Counted from the stretch's first letter, positions 23,001 to 34,784 are shown. The stretch is DNA of 62,000 nucleotides from Phoronis australis (GCA_002633005.1 NMRA01000148.1:641244-703243), one strand, 5' to 3'. Numbers and translations are program-made. Notes: generated by a model not told the origin, from the sequence alone.

Positions 23001-26000
23001 GAGAATAAAATTTACCACGTTGATCGTCTCTCAAAATTGCATTGCGAAAGAACAAACTGTCAAATGAAGTGGAATGAAAAATGACGTCTTCCGGATACTA
23101 CAGAATGGTTGTACAATGGGATTGTTCTAAAAAACCCTCGACCTCCATACCCCACGACCTCCACGACCCGCTCGACCCCCAACCCCCACGACCCACAACC
23201 AATTCGACCCATGACCTGAGGCAATAGATGTATCTTTGCGCTTTTTATATATTTCATAATCATATTTTGTCACTGAATGACTTTCCCATGAGAGTTATTT
23301 TCACGCAAACCTGCCCGACTCAAGTGAGGTTAAAAACAAAATATTGCGTAAGAATATGACCTGAAATAGCGAATTGTGAGCGTGCTATCGTTGTCACGGA
23401 AATAGTTCCTCGAGAGGTTACCAATGGACTAATGTAAATAACTGGCTTGTAGATGCTGTTGGACATACAATCAGTTCTGATAAGTGTTCAAGTTGTAGCG
23501 GTTTTACAAAGTATGGTTATTTGCCTCGGCAAGTACCACATTTGTAAACAAAGATTGAAAAGTAAAAATCCCTGCACGCTGAATTTATTAAACGCTGGCA
23601 AGGTATTGATCTTCTTGTGTTTATTGTAGCCTCTAGATTTTTAATGTTAAATTACCTTTATACTTATCAGCAATGTAAATTGACTTTAACTGATTTTTGA
23701 CTAAACAAATAAATAAAATTACTGTACTATCGAGAGTACACTGTAATTGTGTGGTCTTTACCGCACCTATTATATTTGAATAAAAACTTTGAAAAAAGTA
23801 TATAGTAAAGTGTAGCAGACACCTGAAATCAAACAACCTTCAAGGAGACGCGCCTTTGTTAATAGAACTAATTAAGTAATCAGTTGTAAGGCATAAATTT
23901 TTGTTTCTTGACGTTTCCATAGAAACGAGGACTTCTTGACCAACACGGTTACCTCGCTAATGCTATGGCAGACATCGACGTGCTGCTGTATTGCAACTTT
24001 TGACGTAGACAAGGACCATGAACACCTTCTATGATGTGCGATTGAACTCAGTAATCGACTGTAGTCAACACTTACCTGTCCCTTTAAGCCTATGAAGACA
24101 ATCGTGTTGGTCATATTAATTACATGTCTTTTCCAATAAGTGGTCAACATATTCTTTATGAATGCCAATTCGTGTTCACTGCGCACAGATGTTAGAACAC
24201 TGCCTTCTGTCTCGCACAAACTCTCAGCATTGTCCCATGTTTCACGTTCATTTTGTTGAAATGATTTGAACACGTAACAGTTCCCTTCATATAAGAAGTA
24301 GTTCTCGGGACAATCAGTTGGAAACAAAGCGACTGACGGTTTCTCGATTTTTAACATCTGGAATTCAATAGCAAACCAAAGGTTTTGTACTTGAGTGATT
24401 TCTACGAGGGAGCTTTGCGCCGTGTATGTCAGATACGTGCTGTCCAACTGATGATCGGTGGTGTAACAATCAGATTCAAACCAGTGGCTTCCATCGCACG
24501 GGCTGTCCAGCTTCTCTGTAATTTTTGGCTTTTCGATATTCGCAGTAAAGTCAGTTACAAAACGTATTAGATAGCGAAAGAACACGTCTTGCATCCACTG
24601 TCCACAAAGTTGTTTGGTGAAGTAAGATAGTCTGAGACTGATGCGAGAAGGTGATGTCTCTTTGTTGCGAGGAAAAGTTGAAGTGGGAACGTAAATGTAA
24701 CGCCCGCACGTGTCATTGTAGTGTTGATTGAGCGCCACATCAACACATTCAGTGCTTTGAGGATTGAAAACTGAAAGAACCGAAAATGTCAGGATGGTAG
24801 CTCGTGGAAAACCAGGACAAAAATGGACAATCTTCACTGGATATATAAGATCACGTAAATTACAAACTGGCTGATGCGGGTGTATTTGCAAGTAATATTG
24901 GAGACAGTTAGGCCGGTAAGCACACTCGTATCCCGACGATTCATTCAGCAGAAGTTCCGTGATTACATTTTTGAACACAGGAATTTCAACGACAGAGCTG
25001 AAATTTTCATGAGCGCTAGGAAAGTGCAAGAAAACGATACATGGTCGATGATTGATTTCCACTCCCTCTCTTGCTACATCAGAATAAATAACCATACAAT
25101 CTGTCTGGGTAACCGATACTTCTATTTCTGTAGAAATGTCGTTGTTATTGAAGACTACAACGGTAGCAAATTGTTGTGTCGTATAAATAGTAGTTGGATG
25201 CTCAGGTCTGCAGAACGGACCTCTCATCGTAAGCCCGCCGCTCGGTAATGCACCGTCATAGACTGCATAACCAGCTTCTACACAATCGTCGTCGTCAAAT
25301 GATCTCTTTGAAAAATAAATTTTTAACAATTTTTGGGGATTCGAAGCTTCAAACGTCCACGCACAGTTGACTGCCCTTCTTGTACTGAGGTGGACAAAGC
25401 GTGGAAAATGTGACATTACAATGCGCCTATCGATAAGCGGTTTACCACATTCTGTGGGCAACGTGTCACGAAAGACAGAACTATACTTGACTTCAAATTT
25501 AGTGTCGTAATATCGTGTTACAGAGAGGTAAACAGCAATTTCCGACTGACTGAAATTTCTTTGTCTGGTATCCTTGTCCGTTAATAAAATGTTGTACTTT
25601 TCTTGTTTACCAAAATAAAACGCGCCGTTGTACACTCTCATCTCTTGATAGCTTGCGCCTGGTTTCCTTGACACGTTCCATATCAAGAAAATGCCGAACC
25701 CAATCGGGACTGAAATTTCCCACACATACAAATTTTGAGGCCCACGTCTAAACGAAGGCTCAAAACTTGCAGTTGGACAAATGATGATCCCTTCTACGCC
25801 CATAGGCATCTTTCTTGGTCCTGCAATCCTTCTCGCCAGGGCATTCTCTTTTATCACAGACTTATACGAGAGTGTAAAGTCGCACCTTGAGATAGTTGAG
25901 TCGCATTCAAATACCACGTATGCCTGGTGTGACGAAGAATACAAGACAGGAATGTGATTTCGGTCACCGCAGTACTTTCCCAACACATCACTCTTATCGT

Positions 26001-26754
26001 CACTTCCGTCAAAAATCGTAAGTTTGTCGTATTCGCAGTTCACAGAGTAATCCATGTTGACAGAACTTAGCTTCATCTCGATCAGTTCGTTGGAATGTGC
26101 TGATAACGTTGCTTGACAGTATTTATTTTTCCTCTGCAAGTGATCAAAATCTGTCTGGAAAGTACCTGAATGGTAAAGGTCACTGTAAAAGTTTTCACAG
26201 GGTCCACCTTTATCTTCCAAAGGGTTATTTACCTTATAGTTGATTACCAGTTTTACATTAACTTGGTTATAATGCATCAGAGTAGCTTTGAACTGACTGG
26301 AGGCCAATAACCAAACGCGTTCCTTCAAATGATCAGCTGATCCGCATAGCTCATAATTTGAAGGTCCATACAGCTTGGCAGAGGTTGTCAGGTAACGGCC
26401 GGGGGATGAGGGCGACCTGGCATCAATGAACAAATGTGGGTCACCAACAACATTTGTGTCACATACAGGTGATGACGTTAAGTACATTTCAACGAAACTC
26501 AGTTCAATCATTCCCAAAAATTCCGGTAAAATGTTCCACATATTGCTGTAAACGTTGTTTTCAAAGCGCACATACGTGATCGTGCCCGATGTTTGTTTTA
26601 GTCGGATTTCCACGGTGGAATTGTTTTCGCCATCGCCTTTATCACCGTCATTCGCTGGAAAGCCACTAGCGCCATCAGAAGAAGCTCTTGATGGAATCGG
26701 TATGACCAACAACGCGACTACGACTGCAGAAGTCGCCTTCAGAAGAATATCCAT
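17758..26754 (-). CDS. CUB/C-type lectin/LDLa/LRR 7TM receptor, copy A (GRL101-like)
   Basis: Three exons (26754-24076, 21190-20268, 20074-17758) join with correct GT-AG sites and phases 0 and 2 into 1973 codons including the stop. Order: signal peptide (about 1-25), CUB (186-299), CUB-like (436-552), C-type lectin domain 1 (815-998, split by intron 1), C-type lectin domain 2 (1024-1153), LDLa repeats (1160-1194, 1196-1229, 1234-1270, 1389-1422, 1427-1461), LRR block (about 1467-1618), and rhodopsin-type 7TM (1651-1923) with DRM in place of DRY (1752-1754) and NPILY (1915-1919). The 7TM resembles relaxin-receptor/GRL101 leucine-rich-repeat GPCRs, so it is a plasma-membrane receptor. The ligand is unknown, but lectin and CUB modules suggest glycan or protein recognition. 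The start is the ATG at 26754, because an in-frame stop lies upstream with no earlier ATG. The C-tail is short compared with copy B. Confidence 0.9.
20075..20267 (-). other. Copy A intron 2
   Basis: A 193-bp intron splitting an LDLa repeat in phase 2 (AG|G codon). The donor GTAGGT and acceptor TTTTACAG are both good matches to consensus. Open frames run into it from both sides, which hides the junction. Confidence 0.85.
20268..21190 (-). CDS. Copy A exon 2: lectin domain halves and first LDLa
   Basis: Starts after the acceptor CTTGTAG at 21191 with GDQGSWLDGTPLRFSQW, the second half of C-type lectin domain 1 (WLDG motif, NWC, final YICKK). A second lectin-like domain (CPMSWTYLEKGPKC, EAEKIC, GGIWLRTIND, LCER) and an LDLa repeat (CLDETCILLIQLCDGISDC) follow. 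The donor is TTCAG|GTAGGT. This exon is absent from copy B. The coding frame runs about 114 bases upstream of the ATG at 21076, which would otherwise look like a start. Confidence 0.88.
22825..22990 (+). repeat. tRNA-like SINE-type insertion with a 22-bp perfect palindrome
   Basis: An A-box-like TGGTGTAGTGGTAAAG and a B-box GGTTCGACCCC lie about 30 bp apart (22832-22891), but acceptor and T-stem pairing are poor, so this is not a functional tRNA. GTTATCTCACTAGTGAGATAAC follows at 22908-22929, written here as halves GTTATCTCACT/AGTGAGATAAC. The matching stretch of copy B lacks this segment. Confidence 0.5.
23128..23215 (-). repeat. CGACCCAC-type short imperfect repeat
   Basis: Irregular repeats of CGACC(C/T)C(C/A)A. 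The same type of array occurs in copy B (39600-39680) and inverted at about 42165-42260. Confidence 0.7.
24076..26754 (-). CDS. Copy A exon 1: signal peptide, two CUB domains, first half of lectin domain 1
   Basis: 893 codons. Residues 1-25 (MDILLKATSAVVVALLVIPI...) form a signal peptide. CUB 1 carries the YDKLTIFDGSD-type core and a Ca-binding-style arrangement. The second CUB-like block has CAWTFEASNP and YDGALPSGG. The exon ends in the lectin-domain start (CPENYFLYEGNCYVF, WDNAESLC, VFIGLKGQ) and the donor CAG|GTAAGT at 24076/24075. The central part (553-814) is Cys-rich with no domain that I recognise. Confidence 0.9.
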
Positions 26755-26769
26755 GAAAACGACTATCAC

Positions 26770-27165
26770 CGCTACAAATACTCAAATCTTGAAGTTTTCG
26801 GCATAGACATCAAATGACACAGAGCAAAACTCGCGGAATCTCTTGCTCTTCTCTGAAGATGAATCTCTGAACTAAATAATTATTTTTCAGAGTTTTAACC
26901 TTTTTATTAAAATTTCTCTGACCTGGCAATTTCAATGCCTAAATCTGTTTTCTTCATTGAGTGATCTGCGGCGATCAACAAGGATCTTGAATCAATGCCC
27001 TTCCGATCCGCGAAGCCTGTTGAAACAAACGCTTTCAATAGCATCCATAGAACAATACTTTTTCGCTGCATATGAGCAACAAAATAAATAGCTAAAAACT
27101 AAAGTAATCAATAACCAGAAAATAGAAACTCTTCTGGAACCATACAGTTGTTCGTTTAAATAAGC
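26770..27165 (-). promoter_or_regulatory. 5' flank of receptor copy A, shared with copy B
   Basis: The segment upstream of the start codon aligns with 45850-46193 upstream of copy B (shared TCAAATGACACAGAGCA, GATCAACAAGG, AACAAAATAAATA), with many differences. The shared sequence ends near 27165, marking the right edge of the duplicated block. No TATA box is obvious. Promoter function is inferred from position only. Confidence 0.4.
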
Positions 27166-28660
27166 ATCACAGAACTTTCTCTTTCACATTCTGTTTAGTA
27201 AAACAATTTAATGTTAATCATCCTCTTGATGAGACCACGGCAGGCTGGTGTATTTATAGTACGTTTATGTGCGAGCCAGTAATGTAAACGCAATTAGCTT
27301 GGCTATTGTGTGAGCTAGGAAAGATTGATACATTAGGATTGCTAGTAAATATTCTCTTTCAAAAGAAGCTTCCGGTACCGAGTATCCGAACAAATTTCAT
27401 CGATATTGTTTTAGCATCATCATACACAGAAGAGTTTGATGCTTTTGTTAAATTTTGGTCACGATATGATAGAAATACTGCAATTTGTCTTTTGCAAAAA
27501 TTTCAGCAAAAACATTGGCACAACTTAGCATAACCAGCTTGGGTTAAACTGCACAGTTGCCATCTCCTTTTGTAGCAAAACGGCATTTGCTGAAATGTAG
27601 TACAGAAATCGTAAGTTACTTTCATCCAAAATCGAAAAATTCTTTGCATCAAACAAATCAATTACCTTCACTAAGAACAACAAAAAAGAAAAAATACAAT
27701 CCAATCCTGTTTTATTTGAAGTGAAATAAATAAAAACATTGAGTTATCGATATATATTTTACATAATTTATACAAATTTAAATTGTTTTAAAATATACTT
27801 AGTGAAACTGATTCTCTAGGGCATGTGTCAGTTTGACATTGATTTCAAAAGCAGCATAAGTATGCATATTATATGAATAACGGACAGTTATTCTAAGATG
27901 ACGGTCAAAACTTGTATCGGTGACTTACAAACGGCATATTGATAACATTAACGAAATTTGCATGGTCTGAAAGTCCGATCCTGCGATTTTTCTTGAAGGA
28001 CTACGTGAAATTCATAATAAATCGTCAGAGATTTCAGTCAAATTGAGAATTGTAAGTGGTTATTTATTTGGCCAAGGTAAAACAGGAATAAAATTGTGTG
28101 TTTCTCGAGAACTGGAGTCGCCGGTTGCAAAACATGCTTGCTACTTGAATGAATGATTTCTGTGCGAATGATTGCTTGTTAGTCCACCAGCACAGAGGCG
28201 TTGTGACAAAGCAACTGGCTCTAGCACTCAAACACCGCACTTCTGGTGTCAAGCCCTGCAAAACGATGTTGGCCAACTCGACAAGTGTAGTACACTGTAG
28301 TACACTTCTTGGTACAACTTCAAAACAGCCTGCCCAACAACAATGAGTCATGGAAAATGTGTACGCGAGAAAAAAATGTAGTGCGTTAGAAAGCACATAC
28401 AGATTGTGAAAAATAAATTCATCCACGGCAAAAGTGACGATAACACTTGTGGGACTTAGGTATGGTGATGAGGGCGGCCAATCGAACAAAGTGGAAGTTG
28501 CACAGTGCTTGTATGTTAGTACAAGTTTTCATAAAATCAATCCGTTCCAAGGTATTGATTTTGTAACAGGCCTGACATTTTGACTGTAAACCCACCTTCA
28601 ATTATGAAAAAGAACTTTTGATTTAGATCACTTATCCATTGGATTGGATTTCTGTGTTTC
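27166..28660. other. No gene supported
   Basis: AT-rich sequence between the copy A 5' flank and a tRNA-like repeat. Short ORFs at 27306-27533 and 28064-28489 lack motifs and splice context. A local duplication of TGTAGTACAC lies near 28287. Confidence 0.4.
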
Positions 28661-28666
28661 ACCAGT

Positions 28667-28745
28667 GGTCCCAATGGCTCAGTGGCTAGAGCGTCTGCAC
28701 GGTTAACACAAGGTCCTGGGTTCGAGTCTCGGAAGGGGGCAGACT
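28667..28745 (+). repeat. tRNA-like sequence, probable SINE head
   Basis: The sequence shows a D-arm-like GGCTCAGTGGCTAGAGC with an intact GCTC/GAGC stem (A box) and a B box GGGTTCGAGTC at about 28719-28729. The possible 5' acceptor strand GGTCCCA does not pair with the bases after the T arm, and the anticodon arm is not formed. A tRNA-derived SINE or dead tRNA copy is more likely than a tRNA gene. Confidence 0.5.
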
Positions 28746-28999
28746 TATATTCATTAGGTCACGTGATGTGGCCAAAAGCTGGCGTGCTGACGGAACAAAA
28801 TGTTCGTAACACATTTCCACGCCATATTGAGATAGATATTGATATAGACTATTGCTGGTCTCCTACATGCCTGCACCCAGGGGGGATCGGGGCGAAGTGG
28901 AAAAAAAGTCCGCCTCAGAGAAACAAAAAGTCCGAAACGTAGAAAACGAGACAAAAGTTCACTAAAAAAGCAAGAACTACCAAAATTCGGCAAATTCAT

Positions 29000-31250
29000 A
29001 ATTCATAGCTCTGAATGTACCCCGTGAAAGGTCCACAATCTCAAAAATTCGAGCCCCCCTATTTTAGGCCCTGGTGGCAGTTATAATTAGATTTCTTTAC
29101 TGAAATTTCATGAAATTTGGCCAAAACATTTCCATCGAGGAAACGATGGCACATGTATGTTTGAGTACGACCTTTCAATATTAATCAAATATTCTGTAAC
29201 GATACTTTGTTTTCTGGTTACTGTTGTACCTGAGAATGACTTTTGATTAATATCGAAACGTCGTTTACGTGGAGCACTCTAGCGTCGTTTTTGTATTCCA
29301 CATTTTCTTCTAATTTGGCCAAAAACTAATAATGTTTACATGCACGTTTGCGAATGAGTCTAACCTGTGGTACCACATCAGTGATAGATTTAGCACTTTG
29401 GAAACCGTTCTTATGTCTAAGCTGCGTCCCCCCGCTCAGCTGCCAACTGATACTGTGCCCTGGTACCGTACACTTTATTACCTGATAATGATTACATAAA
29501 ATATATAAATTCACTTTAATCTGAATTTCGTCGTTTTTACAAGATGCTAATTGTTTAACTGATTCCACTCAAACCTGATTTTGTCACTTGTTGTCACGCT
29601 CCCACAAGAGATAAAAATGACATCTCTTAATAATATCAGCTTATTAATATTGGACGCACGTGTTTCAAAATTTTATTGTAACTAAGTGATCTCAGTACAA
29701 ATCCATACACAAACTAAAATGATCCTAGCAGCCTTTTGCCACAATAAGTAAGTTAAGATGTACTTTGGAAAGTTTCAGCAACACACTCAGGTTGAACCAA
29801 GCTCACGTTGAGTATGAAAGTGCATAATTGTTACCATGGCAACTGAGTATCATAAAATCGTTCCTCCTTAAACTAGTATTTGAAAAGCATGATAATGGAA
29901 TATATGAAGCTATGAGGCAGAAGGGTTCGAGTAAGCTTCACATTTCATAACCCTAATGTAACCCATCAAGTAAGATTTTTCACGTTTTGTTGCTTTAATA
30001 TATCTTGAAGTAGAAAGTAGCTAAGTTACAAAACAAAATCAAAATCATAATTTATGCATAAAATCAAAAAAAGATGTGCTTCCTATTGTGACACATAATC
30101 ACACCTTGAACAAAAGCTGACTTTCAATCAAAAACGATTTCAAAACAATTTCAGCTGTATTTTAGCAGAGTGCAAAGTCAACTGAATGGGCAATTCACAC
30201 TGAAATAAATAGAAGATTCCTAATAGTTATGACGCAAGCCCCAGAAAACTGTAAAAATGCCTTTTTGTAGCAGTGTGTCTACAAATGTATTATAGTTAAA
30301 TCTTCACAGATGGCAGTGTAGCCGATTGAACATGGCTTTCAGTTCAGAAAAGTTGCCATGTTGTCCAACGTGAATTGTGAGCATTTTAACAACTCAGTAA
30401 CTTACAACAGCATGATTAATTCTGGTGTAAACTCTTGTACTGTACATAATTTTAGGTAAAGTAAGGACATGTGTCACTAAATTTTACGACTAGAATATTT
30501 GTGAAAATAATGTTTAAGCGTTTTTAAGCTCGTAACTTATTTCGCTGACATCGAAAAATGGCCGATCAGATCAAAATAGCGAGTCAAAATTTGACACATA
30601 GAAAGCGATATCTTTTGAATGGACCATGCAATTTTGATAATTTGATTTTTGAATTTTAGACATCGTTGCATTTCCTATGACTTAAGCTTTTGTCTTCAAA
30701 GAGTGTCAGACGATTGACTGTGGGTTTGTTTAAAAGGTAGCTATGCTTTGAGATTGTGCGTAGATGGAAAGTGAATAATCAAATTCAGTAATTAATTTAT
30801 TATATGATAACCCATAATTAGACAAGTGAAACCTATTGTTAATTAAGTAATCAACTACAAAGAGTAACTACGCTAGCGCCAGATTTGCAAAAAAACTAGT
30901 TGGTTGACAGTACTTTTGGACCACATTTTTGGAATCGGTAGGAAATTTGCTTTCGGAATCTAATGTTGGCTTTAGTCGAGCATCGGCAGGAAAGTGGTGA
31001 TTTTGGGGTGAAAAGTGCCGATTTTGCAATTTTTTGCCCTCATTTTTCTTAGTTCGGCTTGGTTTCCACTGGGAGTGAATGGGTCAAAAATACAAGAGAG
31101 AATAAAGTTTCTGTGCTCATCTGTAGGGCTTGTGATGTGAAATGACTCAAAACATTTCCTTATTTGCATGTAGTTTTGGACAAAGTGAAGAAAGGGTGAA
31201 GAGTGCATTGACGTGTGTTCTGACAGGCAAACCCCTGTGAGAACTGTTCT
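29000..31250. other. No gene supported; one hairpin
   Basis: AT-rich sequence. A hairpin-forming pair TTTCAATATTAATCAAA / TTTGATTAATATCGAAA is at about 29177-29193 and 29248-29264. No coding region could be supported. Confidence 0.4.
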
Positions 31251-31257
31251 GTGCCCC

Positions 31258-31676
31258 CTAACCCTTGCCCTTGCCAAGATCCTTTCTAGAATCTTCCACG
31301 AGATGGCTCTGTTGTACAATTGCCTTTGTACACTGTAGCAAGTCTTTATGCTTCAACTACTATAGCGCATCTAATTATCTTGTTGATTTCAGCCCATAAT
31401 ATAACATTCTACTTATTTAGTGATTGGCTAATAAAAACCACATGATCATATCCACTCATATTATTGGCTGTTACAACTTGTTCTCAAATATTCTAGAATC
31501 TCTAGAGTACTTTGACCCCAGAACCCAAAGTTGTAAACACCATCTAAAAATAGATTTTGACGTTAAAATACATGTCAACAAGTCTGATCCCATGATTTAA
31601 AAGTACATATGCACAAATTTTGGGCAACTTAAAATGGATCTATTCTTACTAATTACTTAATCAATATTTACTCTGA
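31258..31676 (+). repeat. Long inverted repeat, left arm
   Basis: This stretch of about 420 bp reappears as the reverse complement at 34785-35181, at an estimated 80-85% identity. Shared blocks include CCTTGCCAAGATC, AATAAAAACCACATGATCAT, TGACGTTAAAATACATGTCAAC and TTGCCCAAATTTTG (in complement). The spacer between the arms is about 3.1 kb. Confidence 0.8.
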
Positions 31677-32499
31677 CAAAGAGTAAAAAATAATTTTCGG
31701 TTCGGCCACTTTATATAGTCTCGAACCCTTAATTCAAAAGAACTGTTTATAAATAAAAGCTAAATTGGCTGGAAATATTACACAAATCGTAATATTTCAT
31801 TAAAAATCATTCCTGTCAGCCTAACAAATTGTCTTTAAGGGCGTCAACCGTTTTGGCCATTAGCACTAGGTAAATATGTCATCACTTGTGCCTGCGAAAC
31901 ATCTGACCCACAGTCAGTTGTGAACGTGGGTGAAATGGTAATATGGATATGTTAGACAGCATTATTTTCCCTAAAATGGTGATTCACATTAATTATTTCT
32001 TTTTGAAGCCATTTTAAATTTAATGAAGTTACAAAACATTTGTTTAAAAATTGTAGAATACAAAACATTGGGTCATTTTAGAGCAAAAAATGAAGAAAAA
32101 ACATTTGAGAGATTTTTAAAATTTGTTTACAAATCCAAGATATATTCACAGACATGTCCAAATGTCCAAAGCCCCGCTTGTAGAAGACCGTGAGTGACAC
32201 CCACTTTTAACACTACAAAAAGTGCTTCCGGATTTATCTCCCCTGCCACGTGATGAATGCAGCGAAATGTTAAGTATCAATTTTATGTGGTATTCCTCAT
32301 GTCCCATGTCCACGTACACAAAGTTTAAGCTGAATTTGAAAGATGACCACAGAGTGATTTTTTATTTCTTTTGATTTCCTGGTGGAATGTCTCTTAGTTG
32401 GGATCTCGAGATCCCGAGATTATTAAAAAAGAAACGAGTGATGACATCTTTGGGTCACCGTATGATGCCGTGACAGTAGTGGATATTTTTCAATTGAAA

Positions 32500-32660
32500 G
32501 TAAAACATTGATACATATCTACATGATGTACGAGTGTATTTATCTAAAATGATTAAAGAAATAACGATGAAACACAAACCGTACACAATCCTCCAAAACT
32601 GACACAAAATCTCCATCGCCGCAAATGTGTCTCTAGTGACATATTTTGTCGATGAACAAT
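32500..32660 (+). repeat. Segment similar to 15840-16110 on the A side
   Basis: The block around CTCCATCGCCGCAAATGT and CTAGTGACATATTTTGT matches CTCCATCGCCACAAACAT and CTAGTAACATATTTTGT at about 16055-16090. It may mark the original left edge of the duplicated block on the B side. If so, about 3 kb, including the right arm of the inverted repeat, was inserted between it and 35640. Confidence 0.5.
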
Positions 32661-33622
32661 ATTTTTATCTATTTTTCAATTACAGTAGAATTTTGTAATT
32701 ACCTAAAGCATAGAACTCTAGACATGGAATACATGTTTTATGTGTTTGTAAATTATTCTCTTATTAATATGTTTTTCTTTATTACCATATGTTTTTGTTC
32801 TTGTTTTTTGTTTTCTTTACTTTTAGTGTTTTGCTCAATATCAACAGCAACATCCAGTAGGCATGTAATTTAACTTGTAATCACAAGAAATCCTATTGCA
32901 TCGTCTGCAGTTGCAACATCACCAAGTCACGTGGGTACTTTATCACCCTTGCGCCACCTTAAGAACGTTTTAAAACTACATTTTTTCTAATAACTCATTA
33001 AATAAGTCATTGCTTTATAGTTAAACCGTGGATATAATGGTTAGTTTTATGGGCTAAATATTTTTATTTTAATGTATTGTCACTTATTGTGTAGCAATAA
33101 AAATCTCCCGCTCGTGACCTATGTATTTTAGAGCGAAGATGTTAGGTCTTTGGTTATAGCTTGCAACCCCATTCTAGACGCGAGAGTTTGCACTGTGAAT
33201 TGTCTGGTTTTTATCGAGTGTTGTTCTTATCAAATCAAGCCTACTTTCATTGCTTCGTTTCCATTTTTTCCAATTTTGTTCATCAAGCGAGACTCTTGAG
33301 GTACGGTTCCTGACAACTGGCGATTTCTCGGCAAAACTAGTCAGCAAACCCAACTGGTCATCCTTTATACGCACCGACCTGTGGCTCTGGCTGGCCTCTG
33401 GTTTCTTAGCTCCAGTCTTTGTACCACTTTCAGCAACCTATCAAACTACATGCTAGGAGTGTTTCAGCATGCTGGACGTTACGTTAAAATAATGTAACAG
33501 TATTTTACGGAAAGAATTTTCATGTGGTTGCTGAGTGTTTGTTCTGCCGTTACAAAGCTTCGGCCTCAGTAACAGGTGTGTTTACGTAACTTTCGAAAAA
33601 ATACTCGTATTTGCGCAGCTAA

Positions 33623-33682
33623 GTGTGTGTGTGTGTGTGTGCGTGTGTGTGTGTGTGTGCGTGCGTGTGTGTGTGCGTGCGC
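33623..33682 (+). repeat. (GT)n microsatellite
   Basis: About 60 bp of GT dinucleotides interrupted by GC at several positions. Confidence 0.95.
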
Positions 33683-34189
33683 ATATTATTACTGTTTTCA
33701 ACTGTTTATATAATAATTCAATGCAATGTTTACCTGTTGCCAAGATATTTTTTGTTAATTCGATTTCTAGGCAGTAATGTTATCTGTAGTATTTACCTAT
33801 ACCGTGAAATAAAATTAAAAAACGAATAGTTTACCTTGCAAAAGAATCCAATCTAATATTTTGTGTTGCTGACAGCGTACATTGTGCTTGCCAATTGTCC
33901 CGCTTTTGTCGGACTGTTCCACTTTGTTTTTTCCCTCAATTCCGCCCCATCGTCAATAAATCTGTATTTCAACCCACGGCGAAATTAATACATTATCTAA
34001 TACTGTTGTAATTTCCCACCCGTCATAGCCATATTTTCACGCTAAAAATAGAAAACGATATGTTTTATAAGTTTTTTTGCGGCATCCGCAATTTCCCGGT
34101 CGGCTAAAAAACGACGTCAGGAACTTTTAAGTCTTAAGTCTCCATTTTAACAAAAAAAAAACTGTCAGAACGTTTTTGTGTGTTACGGC

Positions 34190-34745
34190 GAACATTTCAC
34201 CCTAATTGCGTTTTGGCATAGACCCATATGTCCCGCTTTTTATCCGGAAGTCCCGGTTGTTAATCCGGTGGTACCGTTTTTTCATTCTCGAAGTACCGTG
34301 ATAACTATGCAACAGGTGTTCAAAATAACATTGTCTCTTTGTTATGAATACTGGTATTTTCCACTGTCCACTTTCTTTAATAACATGACAATCATAAAAA
34401 ATGTGTTCCAATTTCTCTTGTTTACGGTAACACAAACTACGTATATCATGATCAGTAATTTTCATTTTCTGAAGACATTAGTTATTTCTAAACTTTTATG
34501 GAAAGTCCTCCACTGCCTCCAATGTAATGAGCTATTCACGACACATTTCAAAGCTACACAATAGATGTTTGCCCATTTTCTATCCATCAGAAAACCTTTA
34601 TCCGCAAAGTTCGGAGAGGAAGTTGGAGTAATTAGTTGATCACAGTCTTTGTAAACACCATTGGATCCATAATTTTTAGTGAAGAATGTAACTGTACCAA
34701 ACGGCACCAAAGGTCCAATTAATGCACGTGAGTGATCCATATTCT
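34190..34745 (-). mobile_element. LINE C-terminal fragment
   Basis: Two overlapping minus-strand frames (34462-34740 and 34202-34465) read as the C-terminal part of a LINE polymerase protein: LHWRQWRTFHKSLEI, then a knuckle DHDIRSLCYRKQEKLEHIFYDC comparable to DHDLCTFCNKVPETDIHTFCDC at 16404-16640. A frameshift separates the two parts. It sits inside the spacer of the long inverted repeat. Confidence 0.6.
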
Positions 34746-34784
34746 AAAATATTTGTCTTTTTAGGATAGAAACCGTTTTTTCAG

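Larger units (their letters stand above)
21210..23870 (+). mobile_element. Decayed LINE (non-LTR retrotransposon) filling copy A intron 1
   Basis: The + strand shows scattered reverse-transcriptase motifs in shifting frames: LLDVEKAFDSLSWPF (about 21239-21283), GCRQGGPLSPHLFILC (about 21414-21462), YADDTV (about 21510), GRITVVKSIIMPKL and a C-terminal region near 23440-23600. Many indels and stops make it non-functional. The motif style is that of L1/Tx1-like LINEs, but the clade is only a guess. It is opposite in strand to the receptor, and parts are shared with copy B (39350-39420 and 42300-42720). Confidence 0.75.

Noticed and set aside
23872-24075. Continuation of receptor copy A exon 1 to the stop at 23872
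   Set aside because: A consensus donor at 24075, exact phase match to the exon at 21190, and the completion of the lectin fold all favour splicing. The same donor exists in copy B.
26755-26769. GTG at 26767-26769 as start codon of receptor copy A
   Set aside because: A normal ATG follows five codons later and directly precedes the signal peptide. Copy B shows the same arrangement.
28667-28745. Functional tRNA gene
   Set aside because: A and B boxes are present, but acceptor, anticodon and T stems do not pair properly. A SINE head is more likely.
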